DNA of 64,000 bases from Chryseobacterium capnotolerans (GCF_021278965.1 NZ_CP065589.1:5027001-5091000), one strand, 5' to 3'. Counted from the stretch's first letter, positions 52,915-62,800 are shown. Made by a program: numbers and translations. The notes: generated by a model not told the origin, from the letters alone.

Positions 52915-53712
52915 ATGCAGTTTCAAGGGCAAATTTTAAAAATGATAAGCTACGATGCTAAACCTATCCAGTACTATCTGAATCTTTCAGGAGATTTGAT
53001 TCATATCAATGAGTTGTTGGGAAAAGAATTAAGCATTAAGCATGTAGGGTTTCAATGTGTAAACTGTGGTGAAAATAAACCTATCTATAGAATGGGCTTC
53101 TGTAAAAACTGTTTTTTTGAAAGTCCTTATGCTAGTGATACGATTATCCGTCCGGAACTTTCTACAGCTCATCTAGGGGTGGCGGAACGTGATCTGGAAG
53201 TAGAAAAAGAAATTCAGCTTCAGCCTCATACAGTGTATCTGGCCTATACTGGAGATGTAAAAGTTGGGGTAACAAGAAATACTCAGATTCCTACAAGATG
53301 GATCGATCAGGGAGCTACTTTTGCACTGCCTATCGCAAGAACAGAAAACCGTTATGAAGCGGGAATGATAGAGGTTGCCCTAAAAGAACATCTTGCTGAT
53401 AAAACAAACTGGAGAAAGATGCTTCAGGATGATTTTGAAGGTGAGATAGATCTTGCAGATTTCAGACAAAAGATCAAAGAACATTTCCCAGAAGATTTCC
53501 AGCAGTTTTACAGTGACGGAGAAGAACTTTGGGCATTTGATTATCCTTTTGAAAAACCGGAGAAAGTAACCTCATTTACTTTAGATAAAAAACCGGAATT
53601 TACAGGAAGACTTACAGGGATCAAAGGACAATATCTTGGATTTGAAGGCGGGAACTTTATCAATGTAAGAGGACATGAAGGATATGTGATAGAGCTGGAA
53701 ATTAAAAATTAA
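52915..53712 (+). CDS. DUF2797 domain-containing protein (zinc-ribbon-like)
   Basis: The 265-residue protein has two CxxC-type pairs, CVNCGENKPIYRMGFCKNC (about residues 48-66), and then blocks AYTGDVKVGVTRNTQIPTRWIDQGA and RYEAGMIEVALKEHLADKTNWRKML. These resemble GIY-YIG-like residues with the shared Y-x-G-x-x-K-V-G-x-T pattern. DUF2797 is defined by these features; the function is unknown, with nucleic acid binding plausible. Length is normal. Confidence 0.9.
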   Translation: MQFQGQILKMISYDAKPIQYYLNLSGDLIHINELLGKELSIKHVGFQCVNCGENKPIYRMGFCKNCFFESPYASDTIIRPELSTAHLGVAERDLEVEKEIQLQPHTVYLAYTGDVKVGVTRNTQIPTRWIDQGATFALPIARTENRYEAGMIEVALKEHLADKTNWRKMLQDDFEGEIDLADFRQKIKEHFPEDFQQFYSDGEELWAFDYPFEKPEKVTSFTLDKKPEFTGRLTGIKGQYLGFEGGNFINVRGHEGYVIELEIKN

Positions 53713-53745
53713 TCTTATCAAGAAATATCTAACCAAATCACAAAT

Positions 53746-56404
53746 ATGAATAAATGGGTTAAAAGATTATTAATCAGCTTCGGAATCCTGGCGGGGTTAC
53801 TTCTTGCTGCGAATTTCGGACTGAATTTCTGGCTTAAAACCCAACTTCCGGAATACATCAAAAAAAATACAAACTATAAGGTTTCCTATAAAAGTCTGGA
53901 TGTAGATCTTAGCACAGGAAATATTTTGGCTACAGGAATTTCCGTCAACTCAAAGAACCCACAAAATATTAATGTTATTGGGCTTCAGGGAACTATTGAT
54001 ACATTGAAGATCAGTCGTTTTGGAATCTATGATGCTGTTTTTAATAAAACAATAAGCTCTTCCGATTTGTTATTGGCAAAACCGAACCTGAATGTTATTT
54101 TAGCAAAACCCATTGATCAGAAAACAGGAAAGAAAAGAAATCCTTTCTTATTTGAAAATATCAGGATCAATGAAGGAAAGGTAGCTGTTTTCAAGCATAC
54201 CAAACAGAAATTTTTATCTGTAGAACAGCTTGACCTGTTTGTAGAAAACCTACAGATGACAGAAGAGTCTGTAGAAGATAAACTACCTGTTACTTTGGAC
54301 CGATACAATATTAAAGGGCAAAACTTTTTCTTTAGACCGGATAATGTATATGCCATTACTATTCGCTCCATTACTACTATAGATGGACAGATGGCTGTTG
54401 AAAATTTTAAGCTGATTCCTTTGCTTTCTTTTATACAGTTTAAAAAGTTTTATCCTCAAAAGGCTCAGCTGTTTGAATTCGCTATTCCAAAAATGGAGTT
54501 TAAAGATGTGGTTTTGCAGAAAAATAAAGTTTCTCTTGCCGATGCTGTATTTCAGAATCCTGTTTTTACAGTATACAATACTGGCGTAAAAAAGGCTAAG
54601 AAAGAAAAGAAGGCCTCTGATTTTGAAGTTAATTTGGAAAATATAAAACTCAAAAATGCTGTTGCTCAAATTAACAAGCCCGATGGAAATAAGCTTCTGT
54701 CTGCTGGAAATCTGAACCTGAATATCAATCAGCTGGTCTTCAACAAGGAGACTTCTGAGCAGTTAGTTCCAGTTGGTTACAAAGATTTTACATTCTCTGG
54801 AAAAGACATTGTGTATGCTGATCATCAGAATATTGCTATTGGAAGTATTGCCTTAAAACCAACGAACGGGGAAATTCGAGATCTTTCATTTACTCCAAGT
54901 CATCAATCTTCCGGGAAGACGACAATGGATCTGAATACCAGCCATATTGCTTTTAATATTAATAAACTGGAATTTATCAATAAAAAACTGAACCTGGATG
55001 TCAAAGATGTTCTGGTTGAAAATGCAAACGGAGTTATAAATGCAGGAGAAAATAAGCCAAAGAAAAATACAAATTCTGGTGTTATAGAGTCTGTCATTGT
55101 AAGAAAGGTGTCCTTAAAGAATTCAAATCTTACTTATGATAAAGGAAAAGAACCACTGTCTTTTCATGATCTGAATGCTACTGTAAACGGTATTGAAATA
55201 AGTCCTAAATTAAATAGCGAGGAACTTTCCTTTAAGATCAAAGATTATTTTCTGACAACCCGCAATTTTGCATACAAAACTCAATTCTACAACCTCAGTC
55301 TTGGACTTTTAAAACTGAACAAAAATAAGGTTCAGATCAATAATTTTGCAATGAAGCCTCTCGTTTCGAGAAGTCAATTTATCAAAATGATACCTGTAGA
55401 AAGAGATCTGTATGATCTGAAAGCTGGTCAAATAACAGCTGAGGGTGATTGGGATCTTTTTTCAGAGTATAAGTCCATTAATGCCTCTCACGTTGTAATT
55501 CAATCTGCTGATGCTAATATTTTCAGAAGTAAAATTCCAAAAGATGATCCGAAAATTAAGGCATTATATTCCAAAATGCTTCGTTCTATTAAAATCCCTA
55601 TGAATATCAATACTCTGGATTTGAAAAATTCTGTTTTGGTATATGAGGAAGATACACCGGAAAGTATGGGGCCTGGTAAGCTTACATTCAGTAATTTTAA
55701 TATGAATGTCAAAAATCTGAACTCTGCAAAAGCAAAAGGAAAACCAACGAAAGTTGATATCAATATTCATTGTTCATTCATGAATTTATCACCGCTTTCT
55801 GTGAATTGGAGCTTTGATGTTGCTGATCAGCGTGATACATTTACCATCGCAGGAAAAACAACCAATCTTCCGGCAAGTGGGATTAATCCATTCATCAGAC
55901 CTTATCTGCATGTGACGGCTACTGCGGGGACGATTCAGGAAATGCAGTTTAATTTTAAAGGAAATCCAGCCGGATTGCATGGAGCATTTAATTTAAAACA
56001 TAAAGACCTGAAGATTGCTGTTCTGAATAAAAACAATCATGAGAAGAAAGGTTTTTTAACTGCTGTAGCAAATGTTTTCCTGAAATCAGACTCTGGAAGT
56101 TATCCGGAATCAGTAACGGTTGAAAATGTAGAACGCGATCCTACAAAATCATTTTTTAATCTTTTCTGGAAGGGAATTGAGCAGGGATTAAAGAAAACTC
56201 TCATCGGAAAGAATGTTGAAAAAACAGAACAGAAAGTAAAAAATGCGGTTTCTTCAGTGAAAGAGATGAAAAAATCTGTAAAGGATATTAAAGAAGAAAT
56301 AAAACAGAAAAAAAAATACAACTCCATCTCAGGAAGAGAAAAAAGAGAAGAAAAGTTTTTTAAACGGTATTTTTAAAAAGAAAGATAATGCTGAGGAAAA
56401 GTAA
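53746..56404 (+). CDS. AsmA-like large envelope protein (probable 3' frameshift)
   Basis: The protein has ~876-885 residues with one N-terminal membrane helix (about residues 6-27) and a long beta-rich body with many FxLxNxxLxV-like strands. That is the style of AsmA/TamB-related bridge proteins which move lipids across the periplasm. The frame as written stops at 56376 after a run of nine A (56308-56316) and gives a basic nonsense-like tail. With one A less the tail reads NTTPSQEEKKEKKSFLNG and ends GIFKKKDNAEEK at 56404, more like a natural C-terminus. Function is inferred from shape only. Confidence 0.75.
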
Positions 56405-56496
56405 TTTTTTAAACCATTAAAGGGAAAATAATGAGTTGATTTTTTGTGATTGGCGGAAATCAAATTGAATTTAAATATCCTTAATGGTTTAAAAAA
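56405..56496. repeat. Inverted repeat downstream of the AsmA-like gene
   Basis: TTTTTTAAACCATTAAAGG (56405-56423) and CCTTAATGGTTTAAAAAA (56479-56496) are near-perfect reverse complements with a 55-bp centre. It could be a small palindromic element or a long bidirectional terminator between convergent genes. Confidence 0.55.
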
Positions 56497-56517
56497 TCAA
56501 TATTGAGGAAATAATCA

Positions 56518-56868
56518 TTAAAAGTTGAATTCATCACTTTCGAGAATAGGGATATCTCTCAAAAATGTATCAAATTCAGGCCCGGGATAATTACTGTCTG
56601 CTCCGTAAGAATCAATAATCATCCCACGGTTTCCTGCATCATCCTTCACTACATATAATACGGCATTGTCATCAGGATTACTATCACCTTCAAAGCGGTA
56701 TGTCTTTAAAATAGTCAGTTCAGCTGGAGTATAAATTTTTTCAGAATTTTCGAATTTCATCTCACAATTTTCATTCATTCTGAATTCTCTCTGTATCCCT
56801 CTCTCAGAGAGCTTTTTCATTACCTGACTTAAGGTGGTCATTTGATCAATGTTTTCTGGATTTTCCAT
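56518..56868 (-). CDS. Hypothetical protein, 116 residues
   Basis: The small soluble protein has a helical start (MTTLSQVMKKLSERGIQREF), a beta-rich middle (MKFENSEKIYTPAELTILKTYRFEG), and NAVLYVVKDDAGNRGMIIDSYGADS. I recognise no named family, but small proteins of this type are frequent in Chryseobacterium. It is transcribed alone, convergent with the AsmA-like gene. Confidence 0.75.
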   Translation of the reverse strand: MENPENIDQMTTLSQVMKKLSERGIQREFRMNENCEMKFENSEKIYTPAELTILKTYRFEGDSNPDDNAVLYVVKDDAGNRGMIIDSYGADSNYPGPEFDTFLRDIPILESDEFNF

Positions 56869-56963
56869 AATGATATTTTTCTTGGTTAGTACAATAATTA
56901 AACCATATCTTTTCTAAAGATAAGAAAAATAACTGATTATAAATTTCTTAAAAATAGAGTTTA

Positions 56964-57236
56964 ATGTTAACAAAATTTATAATTCAGAAAGATAAAATAG
57001 GTACACTTTTTGCAATATCCAAAATAATAAATCAAAGAAAATATGAAAAAGAAGTTGGAGTTTTACTGGCAGGAGGAGTTGGTCTTTTGGCAGTATTAAG
57101 TTTAATAAGTATCAAAAAAATATTGACTAAAAAAGATAAAAAATATAGTGATAGTTATTCAGACTATCACAGACACTTTGATGAAAAGAACCACGACGAT
57201 GAAACACACGGAGTGGAATTTTACGCGCTGAAGTAG
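56964..57236 (+). CDS. Small one-TM protein (start or frame uncertain)
   Basis: The open frame from 56964 gives 90 residues, with one membrane helix VGVLLAGGVGLLAVLSLISI and a charged His/Asp/Lys tail. The first ~27 codons look more like promoter and leader than protein. With one more A after the ATG at 57043 (run of five, 57046-57050) the protein would start MKKEVGVLLAGG, a cleaner beginning. I keep the open frame but favour that view. The function is unknown. Confidence 0.55.
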   Translation: MLTKFIIQKDKIGTLFAISKIINQRKYEKEVGVLLAGGVGLLAVLSLISIKKILTKKDKKYSDSYSDYHRHFDEKNHDDETHGVEFYALK

Positions 57237-57261
57237 TAAAAAAATATATTAAATTATGTTT

Positions 57262-57297
57262 AAATCCAATGCTTTTGAAAGTGTTGGATTTTTTTTG
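57262..57297 (+). terminator. Terminator of the small one-TM protein gene
   Basis: AAATCCAA-TGCTTTTGAAAGTG-TTGGATTT is followed by a T run. It lies 26 bp after the stop codon. Confidence 0.75.
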
Positions 57298-57359
57298 TGG
57301 AAAACTTAAATGTTAAAGTTCATTATTTTATAAAAAATCCATTCTAATTTTACAACAGA

Positions 57360-58406
57360 ATGTCAAACGAAAATTTCATAAAAGGTCAGGGAGCTCAGCG
57401 AAACGTTATCAATCGTTTCGACAGATATACTTATGAGCCGGAAGATGAAGATTTCGAGACTGTAAAGACCTCTTTTACCGAAGTTTTTCCGAAAACCATT
57501 GTCAATCAGGTTAAAAGTGAAGATCTCCCCATGGAATACTCTATGAATCCTTATCAGGGTTGTGAGCATGGCTGTTCTTACTGTTTTGCCAGACCCACCC
57601 ACGAATATTGGGGATACAGTGCGGGGATTGATTTTGAAAGAAAGATCATGGTGAAAAAAAATGCCCCCGAATTGCTGGAGAAATTTTTCCAGAAAAGAGG
57701 GTATAAAGCAGCTCCTATTCTGCTCTCGGGAAATACCGATTGCTACCAGCCTGCTGAAAGACAATTTGAAATTACTCGAAAATTACTGCAGGTTTGTCTG
57801 GATTACAGGCATCCTGTCAATATTCTGACAAAAAACGCATTGGTACTGAGGGATCTAGATATTCTGAAACCAATGGCTGAACAGAATCTTGTTTCAGTTT
57901 CCTTGAGTATTCCTACCATCAATGAGGATTTAAGAAGAAAAATGGAACCCAGGACAAGTTCTGCTCCCAATAAATTAAAAGCTATTGAAATTCTCTCCGA
58001 AAATAAAATTCCGGTTCATGTAATGATAGCCCCTATTATTCCCGGATTGAATAGCGATGAGCCTTTAAATATTCTGAAATCTATTTCTGATGCCGGTGCT
58101 ATAGGATTCGGATATACATTGGTTAGATTAAATGATACCGTAGAACCTGTTTTTGTCAATTGGATCGAATCACATTTCCCGGATAGAGCCCAGAAAGTAT
58201 TGAATCTAATACGCTCTATGCGTGGCGGAAAACTGGGTGATAAAAGATATTTTGAAAGACAGAGAGGAGAAGGCAATATTGCAGAAATGATCCATACTAC
58301 TTTCAAAATAGGACGGAAAAAGTTTTTTGAAGGAAAAGAATTCCCAAAATTATCAACGGCTAATTTTACAGGAACAAAGGATCAGCAGCTAAGACTTTTT
58401 GACTAA
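57360..58406 (+). CDS. PA0069-family radical SAM protein
   Basis: The 348-residue radical SAM protein has the cluster motif GCEHGCSYCFARP (three Cys in C-x3-C-x2-C), ILLSGNTDCYQPAER and APIIPGLNSDEP. The motif and the N-terminal KGQGAQRNVINRFDR place it in the PA0069 family, which is widespread with unknown substrate. Length and motifs are normal. It is monocistronic. Confidence 0.93.
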   Translation: MSNENFIKGQGAQRNVINRFDRYTYEPEDEDFETVKTSFTEVFPKTIVNQVKSEDLPMEYSMNPYQGCEHGCSYCFARPTHEYWGYSAGIDFERKIMVKKNAPELLEKFFQKRGYKAAPILLSGNTDCYQPAERQFEITRKLLQVCLDYRHPVNILTKNALVLRDLDILKPMAEQNLVSVSLSIPTINEDLRRKMEPRTSSAPNKLKAIEILSENKIPVHVMIAPIIPGLNSDEPLNILKSISDAGAIGFGYTLVRLNDTVEPVFVNWIESHFPDRAQKVLNLIRSMRGGKLGDKRYFERQRGEGNIAEMIHTTFKIGRKKFFEGKEFPKLSTANFTGTKDQQLRLFD

Positions 58407-58410
58407 ATAT

Positions 58411-58439
58411 AAAAAACGCTCCCAAAGGAACGTTTTTTT
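58411..58439. terminator. Bidirectional terminator
   Basis: An AAAAACG-TCC-CAAA-GGA-CGTTTTT stem with one mismatch ends the radical SAM gene on the plus strand and the first GG-leader peptide gene on the minus strand. Confidence 0.75.
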
Positions 58440-58442
58440 GTT

Positions 58443-58613
58443 CTAGTAAATAACAGGTTGTTCACCATCAGGACAAATGAATTCTAACCTGCATAGTGCC
58501 TTATATTGTATTCCATCACTACATACATAAAAGCAATCACCAGGATATGGGTAACTTATTCCTCCTGAAATGGTTTTCAATTTGTCTTTACTTAATTTTT
58601 GTAAATTTTTCAT
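58443..58613 (-). CDS. GG-leader bacteriocin-like peptide 1 (56 residues)
   Basis: The precursor begins MKNLQKLSKDKLKTISGG, a double-glycine leader of the kind cut by C39-type transporters. The mature part has four cysteines (GDCFYVCSDG, ALCRLEFICPDG). It is one of three such genes here. Chryseobacterium genomes often carry small GG-leader Cys peptides of unknown activity. I see no transporter or modification enzyme in this window. Confidence 0.7.
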   Translation of the reverse strand: MKNLQKLSKDKLKTISGGISYPYPGDCFYVCSDGIQYKALCRLEFICPDGEQPVIY

Positions 58614-58719
58614 ATCGTTTGATTTTGGTATAAATAAAGATATGAAAAATTAGTTAAGTATTTGTTTATGAGTTTTTTATTTTGTTGTAATTCATGAATG
58701 TTGAAGATCATAAAAATAT

Positions 58720-58748
58720 AAAAACCGTTTTACTGAAAAACGGTTTTT
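58720..58748 (-). terminator. Terminator of GG-leader peptide 2
   Basis: An AAAAACCGTTTT / AAAACGGTTTTT stem with a short loop and T-rich minus-strand flank lies 23 bp after the peptide 2 stop codon. Confidence 0.8.
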
Positions 58749-58770
58749 ATTACATTTTAATGGGGGATAT

Positions 58771-58935
58771 TTACATTATTTCCCCTCCCGTAACAGGGCA
58801 TTGAAAGTCATCGCTGCAAGCAGCACAAATAATGGTGCCATTACAAGCATACAAACAGTATTCAACACCTGGGAAATTAGCTCCGCCAGCAATACCTTTC
58901 AATTGGTCTTTTCTTAGTTTTTTTAGATTTTTCAT
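58771..58935 (-). CDS. GG-leader bacteriocin-like peptide 2 (54 residues)
   Basis: The precursor begins MKNLKKLRKDQLKGIAGG with the GG cleavage site, then a Cys-rich mature part (EYCLYACNG, ICAACSDDFQC; five Cys). The leader is closely related to that of peptide 1, so both are likely exported by the same machinery. It has its own terminator. Confidence 0.7.
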   Translation of the reverse strand: MKNLKKLRKDQLKGIAGGANFPGVEYCLYACNGTIICAACSDDFQCPVTGGEIM

Positions 58936-59153
58936 ATGTTTTTAATTAAAAATTTGATAGTATAACAAAATTATATAAAATATTTTCAATTATATAAGCT
59001 GTAAGGTGAGAAAAATGAAAATTTATTTAAAAAAATCAATAGAATGTGAATTTTAATGATAAATATTTGATTGTTAGATTAATAAGTCTTAATTTTAGAG
59101 GAGCGGTATCCGAAAAGCTAATATAGAGTAGGAAAAACTAAATCTCAAAAACT

Positions 59154-59426
59154 ATGAAAAATTTCAAAAAAATTTCAAGAGAAGATCAAAAGAAAATGAT
59201 TACAGGAGGCGTAGGACCTGCTTATTGTTTTGAAGGTGAAGGGCCTGGGACAGGTGGCTGTGCACCTGGATATATCTGCTCTGGAGGAAAATGTGTACCT
59301 TATGTAGGTGATCCTGGAGGTGGTGGAGGAACTGGTGGAGGTGGAGATACATATACCTGCATTTGTCCATGGGGAACTTTTACGCAATCTACTCCATGTC
59401 CAGAGTTTTACTGTATAACAGGATAA
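59154..59426 (+). CDS. GG-leader Cys/Gly-rich peptide 3 (90 residues)
   Basis: This longer member begins MKNFKKISREDQKKMITGG with a GG site. The mature region is rich in Gly, Pro and Cys (eight cysteines), with a Gly-only linker GGGGGTGGGG separating two Cys pairs (CAPGYICSGGKC and CICPWGTF...CPEFYC). It is divergently oriented from the other two. A secreted or surface Cys-knot-like peptide is plausible; the target is unknown. Confidence 0.7.
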   Translation: MKNFKKISREDQKKMITGGVGPAYCFEGEGPGTGGCAPGYICSGGKCVPYVGDPGGGGGTGGGGDTYTCICPWGTFTQSTPCPEFYCITG

Positions 59427-59430
59427 AATA

Positions 59431-59465
59431 AAAGCCAGTAAATTTAAAATTACTGGCTTTCTTTT
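59431..59465. terminator. Bidirectional terminator
   Basis: An AAAGCCAGTAA / TTACTGGCTTT stem with A-rich and T-rich flanks lies between peptide 3 (plus) and the 2OG oxygenase (minus). Confidence 0.85.
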
Positions 59466-60416
59466 TTATTTTTTAATCAATCCCAATTCGATTAATCTCT
59501 CGTGCAAGAATTCTCCTGCTGTAGTGTCTTCGTATAACTTTGGATTGTTTTCGTCTACACAATTGTCAAGAGCATTTAATGACATACCACTGATAGGGTG
59601 CATAAAGAAAGGAATTGAATATCTTGAAGTACTCCATAATTCTCTCGGCGGGTTTACCACTCTGTGAATCGTAGATTTCAATTTATTGTTGGTATGTCTT
59701 GATAACATATCTCCAACATTGATCATCAATTCATCTGGTTCTGCGATCGCATCGATCCATTCTCCGTTGTGGTTCTGAACCTGAAGACCTTTTCCTTGTG
59801 CTCCCATTAAAAGAGTGATCAGGTTAATATCTCCGTGAGCCGCCGCTCTTACCGCATCATCCGGCTCTTCAGTAATTGGCGGATAGTGAATAGGTCTTAG
59901 GATTGAGTTTCCTTCAGCGATTTTATCGTCAAAATAAAACTCATCTAAACCAAGGTGTAAAGCTAATGCTCTTAAAACATACTGTCCTGTTTTCTCAAGC
60001 ATCTGGAAGGCTTCCTTACCTACTTCGTTGAATTTTGGAAGTTCATCAACAATGACATTGTCTGGATACTCAGCTTTGTATTTTGAATCATCAGACAAGT
60101 ATTGTCCAAAGTGCCAAAATTCTTTTAAGTCTCCTTTTTTGAAACCTTTTGCCGTTTCTTTACCGAATCCTACATATCCTCTTTGGCCGCCAATTCCAGG
60201 AATCTCATACTTCTGTTTCGTTTCCACTGGCTGGTCAAAAAAGTTTTTTACCTCTCCATATAAATCTTCTACAAGGTTGTCATCAAGAAAGTGGCCTTTT
60301 AAGGCAACAAAACCAATTTCTTCATAAGCTTTTCCGATTTCATTTACAAATTTCTGTTTGCGTTCCGGGTTACCCGAAAGGAAATCACGCAGGTCTACAC
60401 TAGGTATTTTATCCAT
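59466..60416 (-). CDS. 2OG-Fe(II) oxygenase (isopenicillin N synthase family)
   Basis: The 316-residue protein has the non-haem iron facial triad: AAHGDINLITLL with His and Asp, STIHRVVNPP with the distal His, and SRYSIPFFMHP with the Arg-x-Ser that binds 2-oxoglutarate. The N-terminal part has PSVDLRDF and FVALKGHFLDD as in the DIOX_N domain. Substrate unknown; isopenicillin synthesis is not implied. Monocistronic, divergent from menD. Confidence 0.9.
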   Translation of the reverse strand: MDKIPSVDLRDFLSGNPERKQKFVNEIGKAYEEIGFVALKGHFLDDNLVEDLYGEVKNFFDQPVETKQKYEIPGIGGQRGYVGFGKETAKGFKKGDLKEFWHFGQYLSDDSKYKAEYPDNVIVDELPKFNEVGKEAFQMLEKTGQYVLRALALHLGLDEFYFDDKIAEGNSILRPIHYPPITEEPDDAVRAAAHGDINLITLLMGAQGKGLQVQNHNGEWIDAIAEPDELMINVGDMLSRHTNNKLKSTIHRVVNPPRELWSTSRYSIPFFMHPISGMSLNALDNCVDENNPKLYEDTTAGEFLHERLIELGLIKK

Positions 60417-60488
60417 TTTTAGAAATTTACGAATAGCAAAATTACATTTTTTTTAAATTAAATGATTTTAAAATCATTATTTATAAGT

Positions 60489-60496
60489 TAAATTTG
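60489..60496 (+). promoter_or_regulatory. -7 element upstream of menD
   Basis: TAAATTTG matches TAnnTTTG exactly and ends only 4 bp before the menD ATG, so the transcript would be nearly leaderless. Confidence 0.5.
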
Positions 60497-60500
60497 CTGT

Positions 60501-62177
60501 ATGAAAAAATATTCTTCTAAGAGAAGTATTCAAATACTTGCACATCTTCTTCAGCAGTACGGAATTGCAGACGTTGTCATTTCCCCGGGATCGAGGAATG
60601 CTCCTTTGGCGATTCATTTTTCAGAAATAGACAGTTTCAACTGCTACAGCATTGTAGACGAGAGAAGTGCTGCTTTTGTAGCAATGGGAATGGCTAAAAG
60701 TGAGAAAAAACCTGTAGCAATCACTTGTACCAGCGGGTCTGCAGTTGTCAATTACTATCCTGCAGTTACAGAAGCTTTTTATCAGAATATTCCACTTTTG
60801 GTGCTAACTGCCGACAGGCCAACAGATTTTGTTGATATTTTTGATGGCCAGACCATCAGGCAGAAGGATGTTTTTCATCAGCATTCTTATGGAGACTTCC
60901 AGCTGCTTGAAGACAGTGTTGAGAATGCAGAAGATATAAATTTTGATATCATTAAAAAGGCAATTGAGCTTTGCTTTGAAAAGCAGGGCCCGGTACATAT
61001 TAATATTCCTTTGGAAGAGCCTCTGTATGAGTTGGTTTCAGAACTTCCTACTTTCCCTACTGTTGAAAAAACGATCAAGCATAAAGATTATGAGATCCCA
61101 TCCAACCTCATTGCGGATTGGCATACCTCTCAGAGAATTATGCTGTTGGTAGGGACAAGAGATTATAGTCCGGAATTGGAAAATCAGTTGACGCAATTGG
61201 TTAAAAATCATTCTGTAGTGGTACTGAGTGAAGCGAATTCTAACCTCTACCATGAGAAGTTTTTCAGACATATAGACCGTTATATCTTCAATTTTACAGA
61301 AGAAGACTATAAAACCTATGCGCCAGATCTATTAATTACAGTAGGACAGAACGTGGTTTCCAAAAAAGTGAAACAGTTTCTGAGAAGTGCAAGACCAAAA
61401 CAGCACTGGCATCTGGATGAAGTTTGGCAGCCTGATACTTATTTTTCATTAACAGAAAAAATAGAGGTAAAGCCGGAGGTGTTCTTTTCTAAATTATTAA
61501 AGTTTATTAATTTGGAACCAAGACCTTATTTCAACCTTTGGGATGTTTTGAGAGATAAAAAAGATGCGAAACATCAACAGTTTTTAAATACAGTTGAGTT
61601 CTCGGATTTTTATTTTTTCAATAAGGCTGCACAAACCGTTCCTGAAAACTATAATATCCATTTCAGCAACTCTTCAGGAATCAGATATGCACAGTTGTTT
61701 GATTTTGGGAAAAGAAAAATGTACTGTAACAGAGGAACCAGCGGAATTGATGGTTCAACGTCTACAGCAATGGGGTTTGCAATCAAAAATGCTAATCCTA
61801 CTTTGTTGATTACCGGAGATTTAAGCTTTTTTTATGACATCAATGGTCTTTGGAACCAATATATTCCGCCATTTGTAAGAATTATGATCTTCAACAACGG
61901 AGAAGGGAATATTTTTAAAATCATTCCTGGACCGGGCAATGCCAATCCTAATACCCTGGATGAGTTTATTGCCACTAAACACCGTAAAAATGCGGAACAT
62001 CTGGCCAAACATTTCGGATTCTCTTACATCAAAGTGGAAGATGAATTGACGCTGGACAGGGTGTTGGAGAATTTCTTCAAACCGGATGCACAGCCAAAAA
62101 TTCTGGAAGTAAATACCTATGGGAAAAACAGTGCTGATGTTCAGAAAGCTTACTTTAACTTTATGAAAGAAAGCTAA
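60501..62177 (+). CDS. menD: SEPHCHC synthase MenD (menaquinone biosynthesis)
   Basis: MenD is the thiamine-diphosphate enzyme that joins isochorismate and 2-oxoglutarate in menaquinone synthesis. The 558-residue protein has VVISPGSRNAPLAIHF near the N-terminus, DERSAAFVAMGMAK with the catalytic Glu region, and the ThDP-binding GDLSFFYDINGLWNQY (about residue 438). The start at 60501 follows a -7 element. The other menaquinone genes are outside the window. Confidence 0.95.
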   Translation: MKKYSSKRSIQILAHLLQQYGIADVVISPGSRNAPLAIHFSEIDSFNCYSIVDERSAAFVAMGMAKSEKKPVAITCTSGSAVVNYYPAVTEAFYQNIPLLVLTADRPTDFVDIFDGQTIRQKDVFHQHSYGDFQLLEDSVENAEDINFDIIKKAIELCFEKQGPVHINIPLEEPLYELVSELPTFPTVEKTIKHKDYEIPSNLIADWHTSQRIMLLVGTRDYSPELENQLTQLVKNHSVVVLSEANSNLYHEKFFRHIDRYIFNFTEEDYKTYAPDLLITVGQNVVSKKVKQFLRSARPKQHWHLDEVWQPDTYFSLTEKIEVKPEVFFSKLLKFINLEPRPYFNLWDVLRDKKDAKHQQFLNTVEFSDFYFFNKAAQTVPENYNIHFSNSSGIRYAQLFDFGKRKMYCNRGTSGIDGSTSTAMGFAIKNANPTLLITGDLSFFYDINGLWNQYIPPFVRIMIFNNGEGNIFKIIPGPGNANPNTLDEFIATKHRKNAEHLAKHFGFSYIKVEDELTLDRVLENFFKPDAQPKILEVNTYGKNSADVQKAYFNFMKES

Positions 62178-62800
62178 AGATCTAAATATTCTTCACTTCC
62201 CGGCAGATTCATAATTCTGTCAATAGGGTAGATAAACATATCATCAAAATCGTTTAAAGCGTTGATGAGTTGAAAGTGGCTGAACTGCTTTATATTTTGT
62301 AAAGTAATTTCAGCCTCTTTTATTTTTTTATGTTTTAAAAGATGTTGTCTTTGTACCCCATTTAAAAGAAAAGAGTTGGGAGTAAACCAGTCTTTACCCT
62401 TTAAAAATAAGAGATTAGAAAAAGACGTATCGGTGATATGATTATTTTTAACGATGATGATTTCTTCAGCTTTGGATTTCATCTTCATTTTATCTAGTTC
62501 CTTTCGGTCTTCAAACTTAAAGGAATAGTCGAAACTGTTATTTTCTACCAGCTGGAAATCCTGAATTTCAGGAATTGCATATGGAATCATCTGGGTTCTA
62601 ATTCTCTTGTCAAGATCATAGGAGATTCTTAGCTTGAAAAGTCCGTCTTCATCATGCTGCAGATTTTTATAGATTTTGGCCAGATCAATAGATCCCTCTT
62701 TTCCAAAGTGAGAGAATGTTTGATTGACACGTTTTTGATGGAGTTCTAATAGAAAAACCTCCTTATCTTCTACCTTAATGCTTTCAATGAATTGGGACAT
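62174..62800 (-). CDS. Aminotransferase class IV / aminodeoxychorismate lyase-like
   Basis: The 208-residue protein resembles PabC, the PLP enzyme that releases p-aminobenzoate from aminodeoxychorismate in folate synthesis. It shows HQKRVNQTFSHF, IIIVKNNHITDTSFSNLLF with the TDTS block, and WFTPNSFLLNGVQRQHLL. It overlaps pabB by 17 bp, which supports the functional pairing. It is shorter than E. coli PabC (269), which is common in Bacteroidetes. Confidence 0.85.
   Translation of the reverse strand: MSQFIESIKVEDKEVFLLELHQKRVNQTFSHFGKEGSIDLAKIYKNLQHDEDGLFKLRISYDLDKRIRTQMIPYAIPEIQDFQLVENNSFDYSFKFEDRKELDKMKMKSKAEEIIIVKNNHITDTSFSNLLFLKGKDWFTPNSFLLNGVQRQHLLKHKKIKEAEITLQNIKQFSHFQLINALNDFDDMFIYPIDRIMNLPGSEEYLDL

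Noticed and set aside
59466..60416. Beta-lactam (isopenicillin N) biosynthesis
   Set aside because: The protein is a generic member of the 2OG/isopenicillin N synthase superfamily; no peptide synthetase or other pathway gene is present.
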